A stretch of DNA of 64,000 bases. Origin: Rufibacter sp. DG15C (lineage in GTDB: Bacteria; Bacteroidota; Bacteroidia; Cytophagales; Hymenobacteraceae). The notes beneath the pieces are model-generated. The model saw only the letters and a program-made list of their open reading frames with translations. It searched no databases and was not told the DNA's origin. Positions 11,151 through 21,500 of this stretch are shown here, in pieces. The position numbers and the translations under genes are program-made. The stretch spans positions 1,240,001 through 1,304,000 of the forward strand of contig NZ_CP010776.1 in NCBI RefSeq assembly GCF_001577755.1, read 5' to 3'. Position 1 is the stretch's first letter; each line of letters starts with the position of its first letter.

Positions 11151-11191
11151 AAAGAAAAGAGGCAAGCCAGATCTCTCTAGTTTGCCTCTTG
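11151..11191. repeat. dispersed terminator-like repeat, copy A
   Basis: The hairpin AAGAGGCAAGCC...AGTTTGCCTCTT lies just after the hybrid kinase gene. Bases 35851-35891 carry the same ~40-bp unit with two substitutions, so it is a repeated element as well as a probable terminator. Confidence 0.7.
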
Positions 11192-11213
11192 GTTAGGTAA
11201 CCTACAGCGCTTT

Positions 11214-13931
11214 TTACTGTTTCTGCACCCCGTGGGCATGCGTAGCCAATTCTTCTTCTAGCTCATGCGCGGCCAGGGCGCAGACAGATTCAATTTTGGA
11301 GAACAAGGACAGGATAACACCCATGGTTTTACCGTCTACACCGTCATCATTGGCATTGGCCCGTACACTAGCCACCAACGACTGCAGCGTTTTGGCTATT
11401 TCTTCTGATTCTGGGTGAATGCCCATGGTAGAGAAGGTGGGAATGATGGAGTGCGTGAGGTTTTTAAGCCCCAGCCAGTTTCTCTGGTCAATGGCCGTTT
11501 TCATCTCCACCACTAGCTGCGGAATCTCCATCAAATAAAGCTTGATCATTTCTACCATGCGGGCATCTGTCTTGGTGATGCGCTTGAGGTAGTCAAAGTT
11601 CACGCAGGTTTGGTTCTGGTTTGGTGCGTCTTGGTTATCTGTAGTTACCGTCTTCTTGACGTCTTCTGGGTTCTTAAGGTATTTGATGATTTTACTGTAG
11701 AGCAGTTTGTCATCTATGGGTTTGGAGATGTAGTCGTTCATGCCCACGGCCATGCACTTATCCACGTCTACGGTTGTCACATCGGCGGTGAGGGCAATGA
11801 TGGGCACTTTTAGTTTTAACTCATTTCTGATGTACTCTGTGGCCTCAAAGCCGTTCATCTCTGGCATCTGCAGGTCCATGAGCACAATGTCAAAGTGGTG
11901 GTGGCGCAGCTTCTCTACTGCTATTTTCCCGTTGGCTGCCACCTCCATCTCAAACCCAAAATCCTCTAACAAGGTCTTCATCAAGAGCTGGTTCAAGGCG
12001 ATGTCTTCTACCACCAACACTTTCACGTCTTTAAACCCATCCTCTAGCTCAATGTTGAGCCTGGATTCTGCATCTGGTTTTTCATGGGTTTTATTGAAAC
12101 TGAGGATAAAGCTAAAAGTAGAGCCTTCGCCCACTTTGCTTTTCACGGTGATGGTGCCACCTTGCGGCTCTACCAGGTTTTTCACAATGGCTAGCCCCAG
12201 CCCCGTGCCGCCGTATAATCTGGAGGTGCCGCTGGTGGCCTGCTGAAAGTTATCAAAGATGGAAGTGAGCTTGGTTTCTTCAATGCCTATGCCGGTGTCT
12301 GTCACCGAGAATTCCAGAATCACTTTCTCGGCATCCTGTACTAGCATGCGTACCCCCACGGTAATCTTGCCTTTGGTGGTAAACTTAACGGCGTTACTCA
12401 CCAGATTGAGGATGATTTGGTGCAGACGCACGGGATCGCCTACCAGCACCTCGGGGATTTTGGAGTCATATTCCATGACCAGCTCCAGGTTGCGCTCTTG
12501 GATCTTGGTCTCAAAGAGATGCACCATGGCAAAAATTGACGCCGAGAGTTTGAAGGGCGCCTGCTCAAAGGTCATCTTGCCGGCGTCTACCTTGGCCAGG
12601 TCCAGAATGTCATTAATGAGCACAATCAAGGCGTCACCGCTTAGCTTAATGGCATTCAAATATTCTTTCTGCTTGTCGGTGAGCTCTGTTTTCAGGACCA
12701 CTTTGGTGAACCCAATAATGGCATTCATGGGCGTCCTGATTTCATGGCTCATGTTGCTCAGAAACTGCTGCTTGGCTTTTACCGCGTCTTCTGCAATGCC
12801 AGTGGCCAGCTCTGCTTTTAACTGAGCTTCCTCTGCCTGCACCATGGCCAGCTCTGCGGCAATCTTGGCTTCGTTGAGTTCAGTGGCTATGCGTTTCTGG
12901 TCGGTTACGTCACGGGCTACAATCACCACGCCCAGCACGGTACCTTCATCGTTTTTATAGACGGAGCCATTGAAAAGCACATCGGTGAGTTTGCCGGCTT
13001 TGTGCCGCAGCGTGAGCGGCGAGTCTGCCACGGCGCCTTTGGCAAACACCTCTTGGTAGACCTCCCGCGCCATCTGCGGATCTGTGAAGTAGGCAAAGAA
13101 GTCTGAGCCTAGAAGTTGCTCTCTCCCAATGCCCGTAATTTTCACAGTGGCCTGGTTCATGTCTGTAATCTTTCCCTCGGGGCTGATGGTGACTAAGGGG
13201 TCACGGCTGGCCTCTATCAAGCCGCGGGCGTAATTGGCAATGCGCAGCTCGGCGGCCCGCTTTATTTTTTCATCATTCTGGAAAGCAAGTTCCTTGTTGG
13301 CAAGGACTAGTTCTGCGGCACGCTTTTCTTTCTCATCGTTCTGGAACGCCAGCTCCTTATTAGCCACGCCCAGCTCCTGCGCTCGTTTTTCCTTCTCATT
13401 GTTCTGAAACGCCAATTCAGCGTTGGCCACCCCCAATTCTTGGGCACGTTTCTCCTTCTCGTCGTTCTGAAAAGCGAGCTCTACGTTGGCAATGCTCAGT
13501 TCTTCGGCACGCTTCTCTTTCTCATCATGCTGAAAGGCAAGCTCCTTGTTGGCTAGCAGCAACTCCGTAGCCCATTTCTTTTCAGCGGTTTCGCGGGCTA
13601 CTATCACGGCTCCTTGCAGGTGGCCGTTTTCATCTTTGTAGACAGATCCAGAAAGGAGCACTTCTGAGAGGGTGCCATTGACATGACGCAGCGTAAAAGG
13701 CGCGTTGGTCAGGTCACCTTTTGAGAGCACTTCGGCAAACATGTTGCGCACCTGTTCTGGCTCAGTGAAATACTTAAAAAAATCTGAGCCCATCAGGGTA
13801 GCACGCCCCTCTCCCGTCATGGTCACCGACGCCTCATTGGCATCCAGGATTTTTCCCTGCAGGTCTACCGTCACCAATAAGTCTCGGCTGGCCTCAATTA
13901 AACGACGGTATCTTTTTTCACTTTCATTCAT
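11214..13931 (-). CDS. hybrid sensor histidine kinase with PAS, REC and HPt domains
   Basis: The domain order is PAS (EASRDLLVTVDLQGKILDANE), five 21-residue coiled-coil repeats, a second PAS (ASRDPLVTISPEGKITDMNQ), HisKA with H-box SNMSHEIRTPMNAI, HATPase with a glycine-rich box (TGLGLAIV), a receiver (VLMDLQMPEMNG) and a C-terminal HPt-like domain (LTHSIIPTF). It has no signal peptide or membrane span, so it is a cytosolic phosphorelay. The start is set at the ATG at 13931; the frame extends to a TTG at 13991. The output is unknown because there is no DNA-binding domain. Confidence 0.9.
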   Translation of the reverse strand: MNESEKRYRRLIEASRDLLVTVDLQGKILDANEASVTMTGEGRATLMGSDFFKYFTEPEQVRNMFAEVLSKGDLTNAPFTLRHVNGTLSEVLLSGSVYKDENGHLQGAVIVARETAEKKWATELLLANKELAFQHDEKEKRAEELSIANVELAFQNDEKEKRAQELGVANAELAFQNNEKEKRAQELGVANKELAFQNDEKEKRAAELVLANKELAFQNDEKIKRAAELRIANYARGLIEASRDPLVTISPEGKITDMNQATVKITGIGREQLLGSDFFAYFTDPQMAREVYQEVFAKGAVADSPLTLRHKAGKLTDVLFNGSVYKNDEGTVLGVVIVARDVTDQKRIATELNEAKIAAELAMVQAEEAQLKAELATGIAEDAVKAKQQFLSNMSHEIRTPMNAIIGFTKVVLKTELTDKQKEYLNAIKLSGDALIVLINDILDLAKVDAGKMTFEQAPFKLSASIFAMVHLFETKIQERNLELVMEYDSKIPEVLVGDPVRLHQIILNLVSNAVKFTTKGKITVGVRMLVQDAEKVILEFSVTDTGIGIEETKLTSIFDNFQQATSGTSRLYGGTGLGLAIVKNLVEPQGGTITVKSKVGEGSTFSFILSFNKTHEKPDAESRLNIELEDGFKDVKVLVVEDIALNQLLMKTLLEDFGFEMEVAANGKIAVEKLRHHHFDIVLMDLQMPEMNGFEATEYIRNELKLKVPIIALTADVTTVDVDKCMAVGMNDYISKPIDDKLLYSKIIKYLKNPEDVKKTVTTDNQDAPNQNQTCVNFDYLKRITKTDARMVEMIKLYLMEIPQLVVEMKTAIDQRNWLGLKNLTHSIIPTFSTMGIHPESEEIAKTLQSLVASVRANANDDGVDGKTMGVILSLFSKIESVCALAAHELEEELATHAHGVQKQ
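13240..13554 (-). repeat. five tandem 63-bp coding repeats in the hybrid kinase
   Basis: Five consecutive 21-residue units of the form ANxELAFQNDEKEKRAxEL plus two residues join the two PAS domains. Three heptads per unit fit a continuous signalling coiled coil. The high identity makes repeat-number change by recombination plausible. Confidence 0.85.
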
Positions 13932-14146
13932 ACTATGGAGGATAAAGCGCCGGGTGTGTGCAAGTTGGCGGTAAGCGTTTTGGTTGTTCAAGTAAAAGCC
14001 GGAGTAAGGATTAGAGCAATTTGGCTTCTAAGGGAAAGAGAAGACAGGCTTGGTTCTGTAGAAGGGCAGATGTGTGTTTGAATAAACCTTATTGACTATC
14101 TGAAAGATACGCCTTTTATACCGTAACTAATTTTATATTTCTTTTA

Positions 14147-14190
14147 GACGGATTGAGTGGTGCTGCCACTCAATCCGTCAGATTTTTTGG
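14147..14190 (+). terminator. orphan plus-strand terminator between divergent kinases
   Basis: The perfect 14-bp stem GACGGATTGAGTGG / CCACTCAATCCGTC is followed by AGATTTTTT. No plus-strand gene lies to its left; the neighbour at 11214-13931 is on the minus strand. It may end a short unannotated transcript or attenuate the kinase downstream. The rest of 13932-14448 shows nothing else I can support. Confidence 0.6.
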
Positions 14191-14448
14191 GGTTTACACA
14201 GCACTATTAAGGCTTTTCTGTCTTGTCAGGCAACTATGTTCATGATACCCGTATAGGGTTATTCCGTAGAATGCAGAACAAGGCAGCGCTAGTAGGGTAG
14301 TGTCAGTGAAAAGCACCGGCTAAAAAGAGCGTGTGAGAACCGCTATAGCCTTGTTTGTCTGCAGCTAACCACTTCAAACAGAAGGGCACTCACCTGTTCT
14401 TTTCTAAGAAGTGTCTTCTATAATTATAATTCCTAATAACCTTCATTG

Positions 14449-15528
14449 ATGGGAGAAGCATCTGGCAAGTCAGAGAACCTAGAAAAACTAATTGAGCTGA
14501 ATGATGAGCTGGAGAACTACTTTAGCAATACCATCATTCCGCAGCTCTTTGTGGATGCTGACATGATTCTGCGCAAGTTCACGCCTGCCGCCATGACGCA
14601 CTTTAAACTCTCTGACAGTGACGTGGGGCGACACATCAATGACGTGTCCAACAACATTAGGTTCCCTACCATCATTGATAACATCCATGAGGTGATTGAC
14701 AGCAATGAGGCGCTGGAAAAAGAGATTCAAACCACAGACAAGTTGTGGTACCAAATGAACATCCTGCCTTACATCATAAAAAAGGAGAGAAGGACCAATG
14801 GCGTCATCATCACCTTCATTGATATCAATGACCGCATCCAGAACCTAAGAAGCTATGAAAAGCTGAACAGGAACTATGAAGTGGTCATCCATGCGCTCTA
14901 CCATGATATTAGGGGACCTATCTCCAACCTTGAGTCGTTGGTGAGCATTCTGGAGGAGAAAGACAGCGATGAGGCAGAGACCATAGAGGTGCTGGAAATG
15001 ATAAAACTTTCTATCTCTAAGCTGAAGGAGACGGTAGATGACCTAGTGGACATTGGCGAGAAAGGCACTGATTTCACGAAGGCACCAGAGCGCGTGAACT
15101 TTGAGAATGTGATTGAGGATGCCATCCTCTCTCTCAAGGATAAAATCACCGAGACCAATGCTAAAATCACCTCTAAGGTGACCGTCTCTGAGATTAACTT
15201 CTCCAGAAAGAACGTGAGAAGCATCATCTACAACCTACTCAGCAACGCCATCAAGTACAAGGCCCCTGACAGACGCCCTGAGATACATATCACCACTGAA
15301 CAGCTACCAGATGCTATTCTGTTGACCGTGAGCGACAATGGCTTGGGGATTGAGGAAGACAAAAAGGACGAAGTCTTTCACCGCTACATCAGATTAAGGA
15401 ACGAGGTAGAGGGCTCGGGGATTGGGTTGTTCATTGTCAAGAACATGGTGGAAGACATGGGCGGTGAAATACAGGTAGAGAGCACAGTAGGCCAGGGTTC
15501 TACTTTCAAAATCTACTTTAAAGGATAG
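14449..15528 (+). CDS. PAS sensor histidine kinase
   Basis: The 359-residue cytosolic kinase has an N-terminal PAS domain of the type found in CheB/CheR fusions (LFVDADMILRKFTPAAM; WYQMNILPYI). A HisKA-like dimerisation domain with H-D-I-R (ALYHDIRGPISNLE) and a HATPase with SNAIKYK, DNGLGIEEDK and SGIGLFIVKN follow. There is no receiver or DNA-binding domain and no adjacent response regulator gene on its strand. The hybrid kinase on the opposite side could be a partner. The start is ATG at 14449. Confidence 0.85.
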   Translation: MGEASGKSENLEKLIELNDELENYFSNTIIPQLFVDADMILRKFTPAAMTHFKLSDSDVGRHINDVSNNIRFPTIIDNIHEVIDSNEALEKEIQTTDKLWYQMNILPYIIKKERRTNGVIITFIDINDRIQNLRSYEKLNRNYEVVIHALYHDIRGPISNLESLVSILEEKDSDEAETIEVLEMIKLSISKLKETVDDLVDIGEKGTDFTKAPERVNFENVIEDAILSLKDKITETNAKITSKVTVSEINFSRKNVRSIIYNLLSNAIKYKAPDRRPEIHITTEQLPDAILLTVSDNGLGIEEDKKDEVFHRYIRLRNEVEGSGIGLFIVKNMVEDMGGEIQVESTVGQGSTFKIYFKG

Positions 15529-15591
15529 CTTTCCAGCGTTTACCAGAAGTATGGAATGGTGCCTTCCCCTGTAAAAGCGCCAATTTCTATT

Positions 15592-16320
15592 TTACGCCAA
15601 ACCCTTTAGCTTATTATAGAATGCTTCTGCGTAGGTGTCACTAATGGGAATCAATTGATCTCCTATCTGTATCCTGTTTTTCTCAATATGGTCTATCTTG
15701 TCAATGGCCACCATGAATGACCGGTGCACCCGGGCAAAATCCCGGGCAGGTAAGAGTTCCTCCAGCTTCGCGAAGCTGATGAGCGTCATGATTTTTTCCT
15801 GCGGAGTGTGAATGCGCAGATAATCTTTCATCCCCTCCACAAACAGGATGTCTTTGATGGCTACTTTCTGAATGCGGTGGCCTACCTTTAAGAAGATATA
15901 CTTTTGCTCATTTTTAGAGTCAGGAATCGTCTTATTCACTTCTTGAGAATGTCTTGGGCTTTGTTCCTGGTACAGGCGTAATATGCCTTTGTAGAACCGC
16001 TCAAAGGAGAAAGGCTTTAACAGATAGTCCTTCACCTCCAGCTCAAATGCTTTGATGGCATGCTGGTCATAGGCCGTAGTGAGGATGATCATGGGCTTGG
16101 GGTTCAGCATGGGAATGAAGCTGAGCCCGTCCAGGTCCGGCATGTTGATGTCCAGGAAAAGCAGATCCGGTTTGTCTTTTTCAAGAGGGGCCACGGCTTC
16201 TAAAGGACTCATAAAAACACCTTTGAGCTCCAGAAAAGAAACCTTGGCTATGTACTCTTCCAGAATTTCCTGGGCCAGCGGCTCGTCATCAATGATATAA
16301 CACGTCAGCTTTTCTTTCAT
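15592..16320 (-). CDS. LytTR-family response regulator
   Basis: The 242-residue protein has a receiver domain with the acidic pair IIDDEP near residue 10 and phospho-acceptor D57 (LLFLDINMPDLDG). A C-terminal LytTR DNA-binding domain (about residues 140-242) contains ILFVEGMKDYLRIHT and FARVHRSFMVAIDKI. Its start overlaps the 3' end of the upstream kinase gene by 32 bp, so the two form a two-component operon. The likely target is the divergent ABC-peptidase operon beginning at 17650. Confidence 0.92.
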   Translation of the reverse strand: MKEKLTCYIIDDEPLAQEILEEYIAKVSFLELKGVFMSPLEAVAPLEKDKPDLLFLDINMPDLDGLSFIPMLNPKPMIILTTAYDQHAIKAFELEVKDYLLKPFSFERFYKGILRLYQEQSPRHSQEVNKTIPDSKNEQKYIFLKVGHRIQKVAIKDILFVEGMKDYLRIHTPQEKIMTLISFAKLEELLPARDFARVHRSFMVAIDKIDHIEKNRIQIGDQLIPISDTYAEAFYNKLKGLA

Positions 16321-17326
16321 GCGCGGGTGAGTGGATGCCTTCGATTTTTAAGACAACGGAAAAGGTAGTGCCCTGGCTGTCAATCTCCAAATGGTGTTTG
16401 CCCGGATAAATCAAAGCAAGCCTCTTCTGAACGTTTGGCAAGCCAATCCCGCCGGGTTCCTCCAATCCAATAGTCCGGTTATTCCCAATGGGGTTCTGCA
16501 CCTTGAAGGTAAGGGTATCTTCCTGTACCTCCACGTTGATTTTTATAGCACCCGGCTCCAACCGGGCGGGGCTGTGCTTGTAGGCATTCTCCAGAAGATG
16601 GATGAATAACAGCGGCGCAATGTGACAAGAAGCTATCTCGCCCTCCACCTGCATGTCTACCACCGGGCTATTTTTATACCGAAGCTGTTGCAAGCCCACG
16701 TAATCATTCAGGTAGTCCAACTCTCTGGACAAGGGTACCGTGGAGGCATTGGATTCATAAATCATATAGCGCATGAGAGAAGACAGTCGCATGATGGCTT
16801 CTGGCGCGGCCGGCGCTTGTTTGTACACCAGCGTGTGGATGTTGTTTAGGGTATTGAACAGAAAATGCGGATTGATCTGGGATTTCAGGTAATACAGCTC
16901 TGCCTCTACGGCCTGCTTCTCCAACTGCTCCTTCTTAATGGTGTTGATGACCAGATTCTCGGTGACCCTGGCCAGCCAGCTAAGAAAGACAAAAATGGGG
17001 ACGCAGGTGAAAAAAGTAATAATATAGTGCTCACTGAAAACGTCCCAAATAGTCATCTTGCGGTAATGGAATACCATAAAAGGAATCGGACCGGTGAGCA
17101 TAATGACTGCCAGCCTACTGAAGTAGGCCTTCTTCTGGTTCTTACCCAAATACCGGGTCAGGAGAATGAAATGGGTGTAAAATACATACAGGCAGGTTAA
17201 GACAAATCCCAACGTTAAGGTCCGCCAGTGCTCATTGTCCTGACTGAGCTGAAGCATCACCAACAGGGTGAACAGAACCCAGAGACCAATGTGAATGTAT
17301 GTGAATAGCTTTTTAACTCGATTCAT
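16289..17326 (-). CDS. LytS-type sensor histidine kinase (His_kinase family)
   Basis: The N-terminal ~130 residues carry four hydrophobic segments, such as YIHIGLWVLFTLLVMLQL and LTLGFVLTCLYVFYTHFILL. The conserved His-kinase box LKSQINPHFLFNTLNNIHTL and a C-terminal ATPase domain (LLENAYKHSP; GIGLPNVQKRL) follow. This is the partner of the LytTR regulator. The start is placed at ATG 17326 (MNRVKKLF); a longer frame to 17389 lacks support. It is membrane-bound without a large extracellular domain, so it probably senses membrane or cell-envelope state. Confidence 0.9.
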   Translation of the reverse strand: MNRVKKLFTYIHIGLWVLFTLLVMLQLSQDNEHWRTLTLGFVLTCLYVFYTHFILLTRYLGKNQKKAYFSRLAVIMLTGPIPFMVFHYRKMTIWDVFSEHYIITFFTCVPIFVFLSWLARVTENLVINTIKKEQLEKQAVEAELYYLKSQINPHFLFNTLNNIHTLVYKQAPAAPEAIMRLSSLMRYMIYESNASTVPLSRELDYLNDYVGLQQLRYKNSPVVDMQVEGEIASCHIAPLLFIHLLENAYKHSPARLEPGAIKINVEVQEDTLTFKVQNPIGNNRTIGLEEPGGIGLPNVQKRLALIYPGKHHLEIDSQGTTFSVVLKIEGIHSPAHERKADVLYH

Positions 17327-17561
17327 AAAACAAAGGTATTGTTTCCCTCCACTCCATAACTCCCTTTCTCGACCAGCCTGCCTTCCCAATCTACCAAATC
17401 CTAACTTCAGGCCGCAAGCGCTTTCGCGGAAGCAAAGTCACTGTTCGTCGATTACTTTACCGAGGTAGCATATCGTTTTTCCTTTTCTGCAAGGAAGATA
17501 ATTCCTTTACAAAGAAGAGGAACCGATACGAGTAAATACATCGCTTCTAAAGGCTTTGAAA

Positions 17562-17607
17562 TTTCCGTTTTTGGCCTGTTTTCACCAAAAGAAGCCAAAA
17601 ACGGAAA
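17562..17607. repeat. palindromic repeat, copy 4
   Basis: The arms TTTCCGTTTTTGGCCTGTTT and its near complement end in GCCAAAAACGGAAA. It lies about 45 bp before the ABC ATPase start, so here it is in a 5' region and not only at gene ends. The remainder of 17327-17649 should hold divergent promoters, but I see no clear box. Confidence 0.8.
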
Positions 17608-17649
17608 GAAAAACAGCCCTACCTCTGATAAGTTTTCAACTGAGCAATC

Positions 17650-18582
17650 ATGAAAAATATGGAACGTCACCCAATCACCCTGTCCATCCAAAATGTCTCC
17701 AAAACCTACGCCAACGGCGTGCAGGCCTTGACCAATATAAACCTGGAAATTCCGCCGGGCATGTACGGCTTGCTGGGCCCCAACGGCGCCGGAAAATCAA
17801 CCCTTATGCGTACGTTGGCTACCTTGCAGGAACCCGATGAAGGAAGCATCCAATTGGGCGACATAGATGTATTGCGCCAGAAAGAGGAAGTGCGCCAGAC
17901 GCTCGGGTATCTACCGCAGGAGTTCGGGGTGTACCCCAAGGTAAGCGCCGAAGAAATGCTGGATTACTTTGCCGTGCTCAAAGGCATTACCCACCGGGCC
18001 TCGCGCAAGGAAGTGACCGAAGGCCTGCTCAAACAAACCAACCTCTGGGACAAGCGCAAACAAAAATTGGGCGGATTCTCTGGGGGAATGAAGCAACGTT
18101 TCGGTGTGGCCGTGGCACTCTTGGGCAATCCAAAACTGCTGATTGTGGACGAACCTACGGCCGGCCTGGACCCGGCGGAGCGCGTGCGTTTCCTAAACCT
18201 TTTAAGCGAAGTAGGCGAGAACAGTGTGGTGCTTTTGTCTACTCATATCGTGGAAGATGTCTCAGAGCTGTGCACCAATATGGCCATCATCAACAAGGGA
18301 CAGATACTGCTGCAGGCAAATACCCAAGAAGCGGTAACGGCCCTGAAAGGCAGAATCTGGCGCCAACTAACAGATAAGGATACCCTGCCTACCCTGGAGC
18401 AGGAACACCAGGTCATCTCGGCCAAACTCTTGAGCGGGCGCACCATGGTCCATATTTACAATGAGGAAGACCCCGGCAATGGATTTGAACTGGTAGAACC
18501 AGATTTGGAGGACGTGTACTTCTCTACCATGACGGGTAATTATGGGCAACCGCAGAAAGTGAAGGAGGTGGTACAGCTATGA
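17650..18582 (+). CDS. ABC transporter ATP-binding protein
   Basis: The 310-residue ATPase has Walker A GPNGAGKST (K49), a Q-loop, signature GGFSGGMKQR, Walker B LLIVDEPTAGLDP and H-loop LLSTHIVED. The C-terminal extension resembles that of ABC-2 exporters. The gene overlaps the permease-peptidase gene by four bases (ATGA), giving strict coupling. The start is ATG 17650; ATG 17659 is an alternative. The divergent LytS/LytTR pair probably regulates it. Confidence 0.93.
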   Translation: MKNMERHPITLSIQNVSKTYANGVQALTNINLEIPPGMYGLLGPNGAGKSTLMRTLATLQEPDEGSIQLGDIDVLRQKEEVRQTLGYLPQEFGVYPKVSAEEMLDYFAVLKGITHRASRKEVTEGLLKQTNLWDKRKQKLGGFSGGMKQRFGVAVALLGNPKLLIVDEPTAGLDPAERVRFLNLLSEVGENSVVLLSTHIVEDVSELCTNMAIINKGQILLQANTQEAVTALKGRIWRQLTDKDTLPTLEQEHQVISAKLLSGRTMVHIYNEEDPGNGFELVEPDLEDVYFSTMTGNYGQPQKVKEVVQL

Positions 18583-21500
18583 AGTTCCGGAAGATTTTTC
18601 AAATGGAGTTCACCTACGGGTTACGCAGTGTCACCACCTGGCTGTACTTTCTAGTCCAGTTGGTTCTTTCCCTTCTCTGGATGATAGGTAATTACATTCA
18701 TGACGCGCGGGACGGATATTTCCTGGTCAACGCGCCCATCGTGATTGGGGCGGTTACCGTGCTAGGCATGGTGGCGTGGCTCTTGATAGGCGCCTCGGTG
18801 GCGGGAGATGCGGCGGCCCGCGATGTGGAGACGCGCATGTTCTCGCTCACCTACACTGCCCCCGCCAGCAAATTTGCCTATCTGGGAGGCCGGTTCCTAG
18901 CGGCTTTGTGCCTCAACTCCATCGTCCTGCTCGGCATCCCGCTGGGCATCTTGATTAGCCTCTATTGCACAGGCGTGGAACCTGAGATTATGGGTCCGTT
19001 CAGGTTGGCCACCTACATGACTACCTTCTTCTATCTCATTCTGCCCAACACGTTGATTGTAACGGCCATCCAGTTCTCCTTCGCGTCGCTCACCCGGCGG
19101 TCCATGGCCAGCTATCTGGGCGGGGCCATTCTCTTTGTGGCGGCGTTTATTTTAGGGCAGGTGTTGCAAAACAAAGGCGAATGGGGAAATCTGATTGACC
19201 CCGTAGGTTTCACGCCTATCCAAAGCCAATTGTCCAATGAATGGAGCCCGCTGGAAAAGAACACGCGTCTTCTGGCGCTGGAAGGTACTCTGCTTCTCAA
19301 CCGCCTGCTGTGGCTTTGCATTGCAGGGGGAATGCTGGCGCTTACCTATTTCCGTTTTCGGCTTGTTTTACCGGAAACAGACCAAAAACGGAAGCAAGTC
19401 CTTCAACCAGAAACAACTATAATAGGCTTGACCTGGGGCAACAGCTTAGCAGGGAAAGCATTACCGCACATCAAGGGGATGTTCGGGTTGGCCACGCACT
19501 TGCGCCAGTTGCGCCTCCTCACTTGGAAGGGCTTTCTGCAGATAGGTAAAAGTTTTACCGGGCTTCCGCTTTTGGCAACCATCGCGGTCATGGAGTCCTT
19601 TGCCCTGAACGGCAACCTGAAGGCCAAAGGCGTTCCACTGCTTCCCAGAACCGACCAGATTCTGAACCTCTTTACGGCACCTCTAGGCGAACTGGACTTC
19701 TTCTGGATTATCATTGCCTTTCTTACTATTTACTACGCCGGGGAACTGGTGTGGCGGGAACGGGAATCAGGCCTGAGCGAGATTGCCCACGCAACGCCGG
19801 TGCCGGAATGGGTGCTTTTTTTGAGCAAGTTCTTGGCGCTTGGTCTGGTGTTGGCAGGGTGGCTGGTCTTCTTAATGACCTCCGGAATCTTATCGCAGTT
19901 AGGCAGGGGCGGAAGTCCTGAGATGGGCCTTTACCTGCAAAGCATGTTCGGGTTACAGCTGGTGGATTGTCTCTTGTTTGCGTTGCTGGCCCTCTTTGTG
20001 CACGTGCTGGTCAATCAGAAATTCGTGGCCCATTTGGTGGCTCTGCTGGTGTACGGGTTCCTGCTCTTTGCCCCTAACCTAGGCATTGAGCACAAGCTTT
20101 TCGTCTACGGCGCCAGCCCGAATTGGTCCTACACAGACATGGTGGGCTATGGCACTTCGCTGGCGCCGTGGCTATGGTTCAAGTTGTATTGGGTGGCATG
20201 GGCGCTACTGATAGCCGTAGTTGCGAACCTGCTCTGGGTCCGGAGCCGGGAAGGAAGCATACGGTCGCGTCTTAAGGTAGCCCGCGGTCGTTTTACCCGT
20301 TCCACTGCCTTGGTTACCGTTGTCTCAACGGGGCTTGTCCTCATATTGGGCAGTTTCATTTTCTATAACACCAATGTACTCAATGACTACACCACTTCCG
20401 CTGAGGGCATAGCCGAACGGGCCGAATATGAGAAGCGCTACCGGCAGTATAAAAACAGGCCCCAACCGCTTTTGACCAGAACCAAGCTCCACGTGGAGAT
20501 TTATCCTGAGCGCCAGGAGGTAGATATACGCGCCACTTACTTTCTGGTGAACAACACAAAATCTGCCATTGACACCATTCATCTGGCCACTACGCCAGGC
20601 GTGCAAACCACCAAAGTTGCCTTTGACCGGCCATCAAAAAAGCTGTTAGCTGATGAGAGATTAAGACACCATATCTATGCGCTGTCCGCACCGCTCCAGC
20701 CTGGAGATTCGTTGCAACTCAGCTTTTCGGTGCATTCCAAGGCACAAGGCTTTGCCAATAGCGGAGCAGACGCCTCGGTGATGGCCAATAGCACCAACTT
20801 TCGGAACTATGAATGGTTGCCCGCCATCGGCTATCAGGATTACCGGGAGTTGGATGACGCTGGTTCCAGAAAAGAGTATGGGCTTGTTCCTCGGCCCATG
20901 ACCGCTTCCCTCTATGATGAAAAAGCGCGCTTGACCGCCCCCTTCGCGGAGCGCGTCGCTGTGGATGCGGTGGTGGGCACCAACGGTGACCAGACGTTGG
21001 TAGGGCCGGGTGCCTTGCGCCGTACCTGGACCAAAGACGGCAGAAAGTACTTCCATTATGTGACAGACGCGCCCATCCGAAACGAATACAACTTCTTCTC
21101 CGCTAGGTACGCGGTACATGAAAAGCAATGGAAAGACGTCACCATTCAGATTTACTATGACCTCGGCCAAACGCTGAACCTAGAGCGCATGGCCAAAAGC
21201 GTGGAGGCTTCGCTGACGTACTACACCCAGCAGTTCGGACCGTACCCGCACCGCCAGATTCGGTTTGTGTCGTTTCCTGGGTACGGTTTTGGAAACCACG
21301 CAGCCCCCATCAACATCACTGCGCAGGAGGCATTCTTTATCTTGGACCCCAAGAACGACGAACGCGGCTTTGATTTGGTGACGGCAGTGGTGGCTCATGA
21401 AGTTGCGCACCAGTGGTGGGGCAACCAAGTAGACCCGGCCTTGACAGAAGGCTCCGGATTGCTTTCTGAGAGCTTGGCGTGGTATTCGGCGATGGGCGTT

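Noticed and set aside
13240-13554. CRISPR-like tandem repeat
   Set aside because: The repeat is in frame, protein-coding and contiguous without spacers.
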